Positions 8,347-16,095 of a stretch of DNA of 64,000 bases are shown one piece after another. The stretch lies in NCBI RefSeq assembly GCF_008386395.1, contig NZ_CP043761.1:1612001-1676000 (forward strand). The letters run 5' to 3'. A program made the position numbers and the translations under genes. Under the pieces are notes generated by a model. The model had not been told where the DNA came from, did no database searches, and was given only the letters and a program-made list of their open reading frames with translations. The first letter of the stretch is position 1, and each line of letters begins with the position of its first letter. Source of the DNA: Paenibacillus sp. 37. Its GTDB lineage: Bacteria > Bacillota > Bacilli > Paenibacillales > Paenibacillaceae.

Positions 8347-8745
8347 ATGATGGATACTGAGATGATTTTAGTGACTGCTCCAAATGAAGCAGGACGCAAA
8401 TTTATTAAATTGCTGATGTACAAAAAAATGCCGTTTGCCGTTCTAACCAACAGTGCAGGGGAAGAGCGCAGACTCCGTAGAATCGGAGTAGAACATGTCA
8501 TTCGCATGAATACAGCTGCAGCTCAAAAATGGTTTTTGCCGCATGGCAGCGTAGGTAACGTGTTTATTTTCGAGAACAGCCTGAATCTGACCTGTCGTTA
8601 TTTACAGATCTGTCGTTCATGGACTTCGAAATCCCTGTGCGTGATTACGGAGCAGAGTCATCCTAAGGGCATCTATCGGGGCATGGGCGCAGACCGGATT
8701 GTATATTCGCTCAATGGGGAAGTTGGCTTTCTCCTCAATGGTTAA
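8347..8745 (+). CDS. Uncharacterised Rossmann-like protein under c-di-AMP riboswitch control
   Basis: A 132-residue protein of unknown function. The N-terminus (MILVTAPNEAGRKFIKLLMY, then FAVLTNSAGEERRLRRIGVE) has the beta-alpha-beta rhythm of a dinucleotide-binding or RCK-N-like fold, with a degenerate glycine loop. No RCK-C domain, membrane segment or catalytic motif is visible. It starts at ATG 8347 (or 8350) after GGGAGG. The only strong clue is the upstream c-di-AMP riboswitch, which suggests a role in K+ or osmotic balance. The resemblance to RCK domains is inference from pattern only. Confidence 0.75.
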   Translation: MMDTEMILVTAPNEAGRKFIKLLMYKKMPFAVLTNSAGEERRLRRIGVEHVIRMNTAAAQKWFLPHGSVGNVFIFENSLNLTCRYLQICRSWTSKSLCVITEQSHPKGIYRGMGADRIVYSLNGEVGFLLNG

Positions 8746-8760
8746 TGCCATAGCTTGTGA

Positions 8761-8789
8761 TTGCTCAGGTGTAAGGTGCCTGTTATAAT
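8761..8789 (+). promoter_or_regulatory. Extended -10 promoter upstream of the HAD gene
   Basis: TTGCTC, a 17-base spacer and a perfect TATAAT at 8784-8789 preceded by TG one base upstream (extended -10). A terminator-like hairpin lies between this promoter and the HAD gene. Confidence 0.55.
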
Positions 8790-8814
8790 TGAATGTATCG
8801 ATAAACGGAAGTTT

Positions 8815-8850
8815 GAGGAGACTCATGCAGGATGGTGAGTCTTCTTTTTT
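8815..8850 (+). terminator. Terminator or attenuator upstream of the HAD gene
   Basis: AGGAGACTCA (8816-8825) pairs with TGAGTCTTCT (8836-8845), followed by a T-run. It could end the c-di-AMP-controlled gene, or attenuate the transcript starting near 8796. Confidence 0.7.
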
Positions 8851-8872
8851 ATGCTTACAAGGAGGAATTGGC

Positions 8873-9556
8873 GTGCCGGATGTAGGTGGATTGAAATGGT
8901 TGTTTTTTGATGTTGGAGATACGCTGGTGGATGAATGGGAGCCGGTTGATGATATTATCGGACAGTTCGTCCGTGAAGCTTGTACTTTGGGGTATCCGGT
9001 GACAATTGAGGCGGTACGCGAACTGTTCGCGAACTGTTACCAGAAATATGAGCAATGGCCTATGAGAGTGGCGATTCGCACATTCGTTGAAGACGAGGGA
9101 CACCAAAAACAGATTCAGGACAAGCTGAAATTTCAAAAAGATCTTGAACGTCCTTTTCCTTCAGCGGATTCCGTTCTTCAGCAGTTGTCACGGTATTATC
9201 GCATTGGCATTATTGCCAATCAGAGTCCTGGAACGGAAGAGAGACTGGAGAGCTACGGCTTGCGGAAGTATGTTGATGTTCTGGCGTGTTCGGCTGAAGA
9301 AGGAGTGTCCAAGCCAGACCCTGAGTTATACGCTGTGGCCTTGAAGCAGGCTGGTTGTGAACCGGAGGAAGCCGTCATGATCGGTGATCGGATCGATAAC
9401 GACATTATACCTGCTCGGAAGCTGGGCATGCGTACGATTCGAATTATGCAGGGTTACGGAAGATTCCAGCCAGAACTATCGGATGACAAACGTGCGGATT
9501 GGACTGTGGATTCATTGGATCAACTCCTGCCGTTACTGATGCCAAATCAGGATTAG
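8873..9556 (+). CDS. HAD-superfamily hydrolase (subfamily IA)
   Basis: A 227-residue phosphatase-like protein. Motif I FDVGDT (nucleophile Asp13, acid Asp16), motif II in GIIANQS, motif III Lys in SKPDPELY and motif IV MIGDRIDNDI are all present, with a helical cap between motifs I and II. The substrate cannot be read from the sequence. The GTG at 8873 is chosen because AAGGAGG lies 8 bases upstream and the protein then begins just before motif I; longer in-frame starts lack this. It is followed by a strong terminator. Confidence 0.88.
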   Translation: MPDVGGLKWLFFDVGDTLVDEWEPVDDIIGQFVREACTLGYPVTIEAVRELFANCYQKYEQWPMRVAIRTFVEDEGHQKQIQDKLKFQKDLERPFPSADSVLQQLSRYYRIGIIANQSPGTEERLESYGLRKYVDVLACSAEEGVSKPDPELYAVALKQAGCEPEEAVMIGDRIDNDIIPARKLGMRTIRIMQGYGRFQPELSDDKRADWTVDSLDQLLPLLMPNQD

Positions 9557-9625
9557 ATTCAGATGGTTATTTATTGGAGTATGAGTTTTATTATAAAAGG
9601 AAACATGTTGCTGTATTGCAACAAT

Positions 9626-9674
9626 AAAGGCTGATCAACTTGGGTATAGAATACCGGAGTTGATCAGCCTTTTT
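9626..9674. terminator. Bidirectional terminator between the HAD gene and mntH
   Basis: AAAGGCTGATCAACT pairs perfectly with AGTTGATCAGCCTTT, followed by a T-run. It serves both convergent genes. Confidence 0.92.
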
Positions 9675-9698
9675 AGGATTTAGTCGATAAGAACGAGA

Positions 9699-11051
9699 TT
9701 AGAGTAACCGAATCGTCTGAATGATCAGATATACATTTAGCATAACGATAACAGCTGTAATGACCCATGAGATGATTTTGAGCCACAATTTGTTGGCAAA
9801 TGCACCCATGCTTTTTTTATCACTCGTGAACATCACCAGAGGGATTACAGCAAAAGGTAATTGAAGAGACAGCACGACCTGGCTCAAAATGAGCAGTTCT
9901 TCTGTGCCATGTTCTCCTGCAATGGCTGTCACAATTACCGCCGGGATGATGGCGATCAGACGTGTGACCAGTCTGCGCAGCCAAGCCGGAATTCGAATGT
10001 TCAGGAAACCTTCCATAACGATCTGCCCAGCGAGTGTACCTGTAAGGGTAGAGTTCTGACCTGATGCTAGCAGCGCCACACCGAACAGAATACTTGCAAC
10101 CGTAGTACCCAATAGAGGTGTCAGCAGATGATAGGCATCTGCGATCTCGGCAACCTGCGTCATACCAGCACTGTGGAATACAGCAGCAGATACAATAAGG
10201 ATGGCCGCATTGATGAACAGGGCCAGTGTCAACGCGATTGTAGAATCCATGGTCGAGTACCGAATAGCTTCTTTTTTGCCCTGTGGGGTCTGTTCGATCT
10301 GACGGGTCTGCACAATGGAAGAATGCAGATACAGATTATGCGGCATCACAGTTGCTCCAATAATACCAATAGCGATATAGAGCATGGCCGGGTTTTGCAA
10401 AATCTCAACATTTGGTACAAAACCATGGAGAACACCGCCCATATCGGGTTTCGCCAGGAAGAGGTCAATCCCGAAGCAGAGGGCAATGGTCGCCATTAGC
10501 ACAATGACGAGTGTTTCCAAAGCGCGGAAACCTTTGTTTTGCAGTACAAGAATCAGGAGTACATCAACTGCGGTGATAATAACGCCATATAACATGGGGA
10601 TGTTAAATAACAGCTTTAATGCGATAGCAGAACCTATGACCTCAGCCAGATCGGTAGCTGCAATGGCGAGTTCACACAGAATCCATAACATCACGACAAC
10701 AGGCATGCTGAAACGTTCACGACAGGCTTGAGCCAGATCCCGTCCAGTGACGATACCGAGTTTGCCAGCCAGCGACTGAAGGACAACGGCCATCAGGTTC
10801 GATAACAGGATAACGGATAACAAGGTGTACCCGAACTGCGAGCCGCCTGCGATATCTGTTGCCCAGTTCCCGGGGTCCATGTAACCTACGGCAACGAGGT
10901 ATCCTGGGCCTACAAAGGCGAGGAATTTCTTCCACCATGACGCATTCTGCGGAACTTTCATGGAACTATGTGCTTCTCCAAGGGAAGGGGCCATGCCCGC
11001 AGTAGACAATGATTCTCTTGAAGGAGCGTTGAACGGATTTTTTTTACTCAT
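9699..11051 (-). CDS. mntH: Nramp-family divalent metal transporter MntH
   Basis: A 450-residue proton-coupled Mn2+/Fe2+ importer of the plasma membrane with about eleven membrane segments after a ~40-residue cytoplasmic N-terminus. The metal-binding motifs are intact: DPGNWATD at residues 59-66 (TM1) and [10 protein letters not shown] from residue 236 (TM6). The start ATG follows AGGTGA at about 7 bases. The ~330-base region upstream to ohr is very AT-rich and carries an imperfect repeat around TTGTCTAGTGCAA (11165-11177). That might be a metal-regulator site, but I could not match it to the MntR consensus. Confidence 0.94.
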   Translation of the reverse strand: MSKKNPFNAPSRESLSTAGMAPSLGEAHSSMKVPQNASWWKKFLAFVGPGYLVAVGYMDPGNWATDIAGGSQFGYTLLSVILLSNLMAVVLQSLAGKLGIVTGRDLAQACRERFSMPVVVMLWILCELAIAATDLAEVIGSAIALKLLFNIPMLYGVIITAVDVLLILVLQNKGFRALETLVIVLMATIALCFGIDLFLAKPDMGGVLHGFVPNVEILQNPAMLYIAIGIIGATVMPHNLYLHSSIVQTRQIEQTPQGKKEAIRYSTMDSTIALTLALFINAAILIVSAAVFHSAGMTQVAEIADAYHLLTPLLGTTVASILFGVALLASGQNSTLTGTLAGQIVMEGFLNIRIPAWLRRLVTRLIAIIPAVIVTAIAGEHGTEELLILSQVVLSLQLPFAVIPLVMFTSDKKSMGAFANKLWLKIISWVITAVIVMLNVYLIIQTIRLL

Positions 11052-11390
11052 ACGATAATCACCTGACTTTGAATTATTGATTTGGAAATATTGTTGCGGA
11101 AAAATCGCTCATGATATATCTAAATTTTTATGTTTATTGTTACATTGTACTCCTTCAAATATTTTTGTCTAGTGCAACTTTTATGTATTAACACAAAATT
11201 TTCGGTTCTAATTTGAAGACCCCCTTCGTATATTACCCAACCTTAGGAAAATACAGCATGGCGTTGAAATGCATGAAAATAATAAAGTTGTAAAAGCTGA
11301 TAAAGATACAAAATTGCGTTTCAAAATGAGCCAGAAGTTTAAATTGAAAGGAAGGCAGTAAAAACTATATGGATAAGGGAGAGATTCTTA

Positions 11391-11810
11391 ATGGAAGCTT
11401 TATATACAGCAGTAGCGACAGTTAAAGGTGGACGTACAGGTTCTGTGACTTCTTCGGATGGCGTGCTTAAGCATGATCTGAAAATGCCAAAAGAGCTTGG
11501 TGGCTCCGGTGGTGAAGGTACTAACCCTGAGCAGCTTTTTGCCGCAGGATATGGAGCATGTTATGAAAGTGCCCTTGCCAATGTAGCACGCAAAGCAGGT
11601 GTGAAATTGGAGGATGTGGTCGTTACAAGTAACGTATCCATTGGTAAAGACCCTGCGGATGACGGTTTCCAGCTGTCTGTTCGTCTGGACGTTAGCATGC
11701 CTGGTGTAGATCACAGTCAAGCAGAGGAACTGGCCCGCAAGGCGCATGATTTCTGTCCATATTCCAAAGCAACACGTGGCAACATTGATGTTGTTTTAAA
11801 CGTAGTCTAA
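11391..11810 (+). CDS. Organic hydroperoxide resistance protein (Ohr)
   Basis: A 139-residue OsmC/Ohr-fold thiol peroxidase that detoxifies organic and fatty-acid hydroperoxides. Reactive Cys57 in GYGACYESAL and resolving Cys122 in HDFCPYSKATRG are both present. The N-terminal ATVKGGRTGSVTSSDG and the GGEGTNPEQLFAAGYGACY segment are typical of Ohr rather than OsmC. It starts at ATG 11391 after GGGAGAG. It is monocistronic with its own terminator. A half-site resembling OhrR operators (TACAAAATTG near 11308) lies upstream, but no full palindrome was seen. Confidence 0.93.
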   Translation: MEALYTAVATVKGGRTGSVTSSDGVLKHDLKMPKELGGSGGEGTNPEQLFAAGYGACYESALANVARKAGVKLEDVVVTSNVSIGKDPADDGFQLSVRLDVSMPGVDHSQAEELARKAHDFCPYSKATRGNIDVVLNVV

Positions 11811-11878
11811 GATTTGACTCCCGGCAAGTAAAGGGAACATATAGAGCAGGGTATCCCAGATACCTGATGTTCGACTAC

Positions 11879-11908
11879 AAAGCCCTGCTGGCAATCGGCA
11901 GGGTTTTG
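11879..11908 (+). terminator. Intrinsic terminator after ohr
   Basis: AGCCCTGC pairs with GCAGGGTT around a short loop and is followed by TTTTG. Confidence 0.8.
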
Positions 11909-12020
11909 TGTTGATTATAATATATGGACATGATGCAGGAGATTAGATGCCAGATCGCGTACTATTTTACATAATTGCACTCCCACTTCATGTTACACAT
12001 TCCATAAAGGGGGAACGAAG

Positions 12021-12266
12021 ATGAGTATTGAAGAGATGATCGAGCGGCGATTTGTGTGTACAAAATGCAGGGGCACGGATTGTAACATTAAGGAAGTTTC
12101 CATGTCAGGAGCAGGCCTGAGCAAGATGTTCGATATCCAGCATAACCACTACCTGTTCGTGGCTTGTGCTTCCTGCGGGTATGTTGAAGTATTTGATCCG
12201 GATGTCTTGAAAGGGAAAAAACAGGGGCAGGTTGGGACTATTCTGGATATTCTGTTTGGCGGGTAG
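12021..12266 (+). CDS. Zinc-ribbon protein (DUF2082-like)
   Basis: An 81-residue protein with two CxxC knuckles, Cys13/Cys16 (VCTKC) and Cys49/Cys52 (ACASCGY), separated by about 32 residues. This is the layout of the Zn-ribbon nucleic-acid-binding family zinc_ribbon_13/DUF2082. The C-terminal tail LDILFGG is also typical of that group. The function is unknown. It starts at ATG 12021 after AAAGGGGG. Confidence 0.75.
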   Translation: MSIEEMIERRFVCTKCRGTDCNIKEVSMSGAGLSKMFDIQHNHYLFVACASCGYVEVFDPDVLKGKKQGQVGTILDILFGG

Positions 12267-12365
12267 ACATGCGCGAGTTGACATTGAACTGAAATTTCTT
12301 TAATATAACTTAGTACTGAGTAGTGTCATTGCATGAACCAAATTTGAATTAAACAGGTGATATCC

Positions 12366-12644
12366 ATGTCTTATAGACCGCGTATTGCAGATTTAGAATT
12401 AGCTTATGGTAACAAGGAAGACGGATTGTATGAATTCAAAATGAATTTGGTAGACGGTACAAAATGCCGTGTATTCTACACCCGTTCCCCAGAATGGAAG
12501 ATGACCAATATCAGCCGTCTGCAGAAAACCCCTTGTCCAGTATGTCGCAAAGATTTCATTTGCAAATGTATGGACCAGTGGGCAAGTGACCTGCATCAAC
12601 AGATGATCGATGACCAATGGATGGAAAAGGCAGTTACGGAGTAA
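12366..12644 (+). CDS. Small cysteine-rich hypothetical protein
   Basis: A 92-residue protein of unknown function. The C-terminal half has a tight cluster CPVCRKDFICKC (Cys57, 60, 66, 68) that may bind zinc. The N-terminal half looks like a small beta-rich domain. The ATG at 12366 is chosen because AGGTGA lies 5 bases upstream; the GTG at 12357 is inside the ribosome binding site. A terminator follows 16 bases after the stop. Confidence 0.7.
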   Translation: MSYRPRIADLELAYGNKEDGLYEFKMNLVDGTKCRVFYTRSPEWKMTNISRLQKTPCPVCRKDFICKCMDQWASDLHQQMIDDQWMEKAVTE

Positions 12645-12659
12645 TTGTCGGACAGATAC

Positions 12660-12689
12660 GAGCGTGGGCACAATGCCTGCGCTCTTTTT
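12660..12689 (+). terminator. Intrinsic terminator
   Basis: GAGCG-T-GGCA pairs with TGCC-T-GCGCTC, followed by five T. It ends the cysteine-rich small gene. Confidence 0.88.
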
Positions 12690-12710
12690 CTTTTACTTCC
12701 TATTAATGCT

Positions 12711-12751
12711 TGTTCAAAAAGAGCGGTTTTCAGTCTTTTTGAACTACCTCT
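12711..12751. repeat. Short palindromic copy of repeat family 1
   Basis: TGTTCAAAAAG and CTTTTTGAAC form terminal inverted repeats around a ~20-base centre, followed by TACCTCT. On the other strand it reads AGAGGTAGTTCAAAAAG, matching the ends of the repeats at 32328 and 32997. It is probably a short or internally deleted copy of a MITE-like element. Confidence 0.6.
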
Positions 12752-12834
12752 AGAAGAAATAAATTTAGAATAAGTGAACAAGAAGGCCCAGATTGGGTAA
12801 GTTACTCTAACCGCAACAATAGGAGGCAGCCAAT

Positions 12835-13257
12835 ATGACAGCAAATCAAACAGATGTGCATCAGGGACATCCGATCGTACTGGTGGATGGTGTCTGTCAC
12901 TTCTGCCAGGGCTTAACCAAATGGATTATCAAGCGTGACCCGGAAGGGAAATATCATTTTGCATCGCTTCAATCGGATATAGCCAAGGAACTGCTGGCGA
13001 AGGGCAATTTGTCGACAGACAGTATGGATACCTTTGTGCTGATTGAAAATGGAAAATACTATACACGTTCAACCGCCGCACTGCGATTGGCTAAGGGTCT
13101 GAAGTTTCCTTATCCATTGTTATATGTGTTCATCATCATACCGAAATTTATTCGTAATGCAGTCTATAACTGGGTTGCTCGCAACCGTTATCGCTGGTTT
13201 GGCAAGGATGAAGCGTGCATGTTGCCTACACCGGAGATCAAAGATCGATTTTTGTGA
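12835..13257 (+). CDS. DCC-family thiol-disulfide oxidoreductase-like protein (DUF393)
   Basis: A 140-residue protein with the family-defining DxxCxxC motif at residues 18-24 (DGVCHFC) after a short beta strand (PIVLVDG). The family is thought to be thioredoxin-like, with a redox role inferred from the CxxC. Other family features are FASLQSD, the hydrophobic FPYPLLYVFIIIPKF segment and a basic WVARNRYRWFG near the C-terminus. It starts at ATG 12835 after AGGAGG. Confidence 0.88.
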   Translation: MTANQTDVHQGHPIVLVDGVCHFCQGLTKWIIKRDPEGKYHFASLQSDIAKELLAKGNLSTDSMDTFVLIENGKYYTRSTAALRLAKGLKFPYPLLYVFIIIPKFIRNAVYNWVARNRYRWFGKDEACMLPTPEIKDRFL

Positions 13258-13324
13258 GTGTGATTAATAACGGGAATAATTGGGTAATGACTACAGATCA
13301 TATCTATTTTGGGAGGACAACAAC

Positions 13325-14188
13325 TTGAAGAAGTGGACTACATTATTTATCGGGGCATTATTAGCAGTGAGCTTGGCAGCATGCGGTAACGATACAGATA
13401 ATACGGCAACGCCGCCAGCGACTAACAACGAAACATCCAACGAGGGCAATACACCTGCAGAGCAGGCAACAAAGATCCCTACCTTGGATGAATTGATTAC
13501 CAAAACGAATGAAGCAACCAAAGAAATGAAAAGCTTCACAACTGAAGCAAACATTGATCAGAATCTGAAACTGGATGCTGGTGAACAGTCCCAGGATCAA
13601 CAGGTTAAAACATCGCTCAAGATGGATATCATCAAAGATCCAATGATGATCTATCAAGAGATGAAAATGGAAATGTCGGGACAGGAAGCTCAGAACGTGA
13701 AGCAGTATATCACTTCGGATAAAATCTACTCTCAAGTTGGGGATCAATGGGTTGCGATTCCTGAAGCTCAAACCAAGGAACTGATTGAGCAGATGAAAGC
13801 AAGCATGAATCCCGAAGGTGAATTGGAGCAATTCAAAAAGATTGAAGAAGATACTGAAGTGACCGAAGAAGGCGACAATTATGTGATTAACGCTGACGTA
13901 TCCGGTGATAACGTGAAGGAACTGGCCAAAGCCGTGATGGAGCAAAACGGATCGGATGCCCAGATGCAAGCGATGCTGGATCAGATGAATATCACCAGCA
14001 TGAAGATGAAATACATGATCAACAAAGAAACCTACCTGCCTGCAAGTACGGACGTAACCATGGTCATGGAGATGGAACAGAATGGACAGAAAATGACGAT
14101 GGACATGAAGATGAACAGTACATTTTCTAACCAGGATAAAGTGGAAGAGATTAAGATTCCACAAGAAGCATTGGATAGCGCTAAATAA
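13325..14188 (+). CDS. Lipoprotein of the DUF6612/LppX-like type
   Basis: A 287-residue secreted lipoprotein. It starts at TTG 13325, 8 bases after GGGAGG, and opens with a short positive n-region, a hydrophobic core and the lipobox SLAAC. A low-complexity T/N/E-rich linker follows, then a ~240-residue domain rich in M, Q and E (LKMDIIKDPMMIYQEMKME, then YLPASTDVTMVMEMEQNGQK). This resembles the LolA/LppX-like fold of Firmicute DUF6612 proteins. Its role on the cell surface is unknown. A weak terminator follows. Confidence 0.8.
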   Translation: MKKWTTLFIGALLAVSLAACGNDTDNTATPPATNNETSNEGNTPAEQATKIPTLDELITKTNEATKEMKSFTTEANIDQNLKLDAGEQSQDQQVKTSLKMDIIKDPMMIYQEMKMEMSGQEAQNVKQYITSDKIYSQVGDQWVAIPEAQTKELIEQMKASMNPEGELEQFKKIEEDTEVTEEGDNYVINADVSGDNVKELAKAVMEQNGSDAQMQAMLDQMNITSMKMKYMINKETYLPASTDVTMVMEMEQNGQKMTMDMKMNSTFSNQDKVEEIKIPQEALDSAK

Positions 14189-14191
14189 AAC

Positions 14192-14257
14192 AGGCACCTC
14201 TGAACTGAATCTGTGTGAGCCGAGAGGTTTTACCAGATTAGAATCAGGGGTGTTTTT
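14192..14257 (+). terminator. Probable terminator after the lipoprotein gene
   Basis: A long imperfect stem pairs CACCTCTGA...ATCTG with CAGAT...TCAGGGGTG and ends in TTTTT. Confidence 0.5.
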
Positions 14258-14332
14258 CTGTTTAGCGGAGATTTGGTCAGGGTTGAAAGTGTTATAGTAT
14301 AGTCATATTGAAGTAGAGAGGGGAGATAAAAG

Positions 14333-14716
14333 ATGATTGAATATGCACACATCCACCATGTTAGTTTGGCTGTACGTGATCTGGAAATCGCGAAGAAATT
14401 CTATTCGGGGTTACTGGGAATGCAGGAGATTGAACGTCCGCCTTTCCGCTCCACAGGTACATGGTATGCCATCGGTAGCCAGCAGCTTCATCTGTTACAG
14501 CACCCGGAGGGTCACACGTTACGTGAGGCTGGGATTGACACAACAGACGGCCACTTTGCAATCTGGGTCACCAGTTATTCAGGGACTATAGCTTGGTTGG
14601 AGCAGCAGGGAATTGAGTATGAAGCGAGACCTGACAGTGTGGCTGGATTCGCACAGATTTTTGTACTTGATCCGGACCGTAACATTATTGAGTTCGATTC
14701 TCCTTACAACTCGTAA
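14333..14716 (+). CDS. VOC-family (glyoxalase/bleomycin-resistance fold) protein
   Basis: A 127-residue single-domain vicinal oxygen chelate protein. It opens HIHHVSLAVRDLEIAKKFYS, the family's first metal His and beta-alpha unit. Glu-containing metal strands are LHLLQHPEG and the C-terminal DPDRNIIEFDSP. The substrate is not readable from the sequence; candidates are glyoxalase, dioxygenase or resistance functions. It starts at ATG 14333 after GAGGGGAGA. Confidence 0.85.
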   Translation: MIEYAHIHHVSLAVRDLEIAKKFYSGLLGMQEIERPPFRSTGTWYAIGSQQLHLLQHPEGHTLREAGIDTTDGHFAIWVTSYSGTIAWLEQQGIEYEARPDSVAGFAQIFVLDPDRNIIEFDSPYNS

Positions 14717-14741
14717 GGGAAAAAGGGTTAGAATAAATCCC

Positions 14742-14770
14742 TTGCTCCACCAGAAATTGTATGTTATATT
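14742..14770 (+). promoter_or_regulatory. Extended -10 promoter of the tad operon
   Basis: TTGCTC, a 17-base spacer, then TATATT preceded by TGT (extended -10). It is very like the promoter at 8761. It is the only strong candidate before the pilus operon. Confidence 0.55.
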
Positions 14771-14799
14771 ATCCATACATTCATAGCACGTGACGGAAG

Positions 14800-14848
14800 C
14801 ACCGTCCATATACTGCATATTCATGCGGTTATTGGACGGTGTTTTTTT
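14800..14848 (+). terminator. Terminator or attenuator upstream of the tad operon
   Basis: CACCGTCCA (14800-14808) pairs with TGGACGGTG (14833-14841), followed by seven T. It lies between the candidate tad promoter and the first tad gene, and also downstream of the VOC gene. Confidence 0.85.
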
Positions 14849-14877
14849 GTGCTTTTTGACAGGGAGGGAAGGGGAAT

Positions 14878-16095
14878 TTGATTGTACTGAAGGTTGTTCT
14901 GGTTTCAAAGGATAGAGATTACATTAGCGCCTGGCTTGATTATGTACAGGGAAATTCGTCTGGTCTCCATGTGCGTTTCACGGCATTCTCCCAAGGAGAT
15001 TCATTCAAGGATCACATGAATGAGCAAGAAGGTCGAGAATTACCGGATCTGGTTATTGCGGAACCGGAATTTCTGAATGCCTGGCTGAATAATGGGGGAG
15101 AAGTATCGGGTGTACCTTGGCTAATGCTTAGTGAAGGGATGGAAGAGGTAGATGAGGCCAAGCGGCTGATGAAATATCAACCCTTGCCTGCTTTGCTGGA
15201 TGCTGTGATGCATGCTTGCCGGCAGCCACGCCGTAAGAAGGTTCACCATCCGGGGCAAGAGACTCTCTCCATCGGTGTAGTATCCGCTTCGGGTGGAAGT
15301 GGCAAAACGGCAGTGGCCCTGCATATGGCGAAGCAATTGGGACTTGCAGGATATGCTGTTCTCTATCTGAATTTGGAGACGCTGGACAGTACGCACCCGT
15401 TTCTGGAAAAGGGACTAACTAGAAGTGGGCAGCGTCACCCGGATGCGGAGACGGGATTGTCACGCCTGTTATACGATCTGAAGGTAGGAAGAAAGGAATC
15501 CGGCAAGCAGTTACAGGTGCAATCGAAGGGCGTAGATGGATATGTGGTCCGGCATGAAGCGCTGAAATCCGATGTGTTCTGGCCATTATCGAATCGGAAA
15601 GAACTGTTACAAATGACTCGTGAGGATACGTCGAATCTGCTTCGTTATTTAACGGATTGTGGACAGTATGACGTGTTGATTCTGGATGGGGATTCCGGTT
15701 GGGATGGGCGCAGTGAAGGGGTGCTGGATGCAGCAGATGCATTTGTCTGGTTGGTTGAGGATGATATATCTGCCATGCATCGATGGGGGCAATGGTTGCA
15801 GCATGCTGAACGAACGAAGCCAGATTTGTACGAAAGTATGCTGGAGCGTGCACGCTTTGTGGTTAACAAATATCGGGACAATGTCGTCAATGCACTCCCA
15901 CGCCCTGATCTGCATCTGGATGCAGTGTTGCCCTACATCCCTTCTTGGAAACAACTCAGTCAGGAGGAAGTTATGCTCAGTTCTCCGAGCTTCCAACGTG
16001 AAGTGAAGAGATTATGTGCCATGCTGGTACAAGATGGCGAAGAAGAATTGAAGCAGACGGGACGAATTCAGAAGCAGGATCGGTGGGCACTATGA
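14878..16095 (+). CDS. TadZ/CpaE-like pilus localisation ATPase
   Basis: A 405-residue protein. Residues ~4-110 form a receiver-like domain without an obvious phospho-acceptor set. Residues ~130-390 form a MinD/ParA-type P-loop ATPase with Walker A SASGGSGKTAVALHMA near residue 140 and VLILDGDSGWD as Walker B. TadZ/CpaE places the Tad machine in the cell. The start is a TTG at 14878 after GGAGGGAAGGGG; no ATG is available. Its stop overlaps the next gene in ATGA. It is first in the pilus operon. Confidence 0.85.
   Translation: MIVLKVVLVSKDRDYISAWLDYVQGNSSGLHVRFTAFSQGDSFKDHMNEQEGRELPDLVIAEPEFLNAWLNNGGEVSGVPWLMLSEGMEEVDEAKRLMKYQPLPALLDAVMHACRQPRRKKVHHPGQETLSIGVVSASGGSGKTAVALHMAKQLGLAGYAVLYLNLETLDSTHPFLEKGLTRSGQRHPDAETGLSRLLYDLKVGRKESGKQLQVQSKGVDGYVVRHEALKSDVFWPLSNRKELLQMTREDTSNLLRYLTDCGQYDVLILDGDSGWDGRSEGVLDAADAFVWLVEDDISAMHRWGQWLQHAERTKPDLYESMLERARFVVNKYRDNVVNALPRPDLHLDAVLPYIPSWKQLSQEEVMLSSPSFQREVKRLCAMLVQDGEEELKQTGRIQKQDRWAL

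Noticed and set aside
11160..11185. MntR operator upstream of mntH
   Set aside because: The TTGTCTAGTGCAA region is only partly symmetric and does not match the MntR consensus well enough to report as a site.
11295..11325. OhrR operator upstream of ohr
   Set aside because: Only a half-site-like TACAAAATTG was seen; the full palindrome is absent.
13361..14197. 278-codon minus-strand frame over the lipoprotein gene
   Set aside because: Its His/Leu/Phe-rich composition mirrors the codons of the sense gene, which has a lipobox and ribosome binding site.
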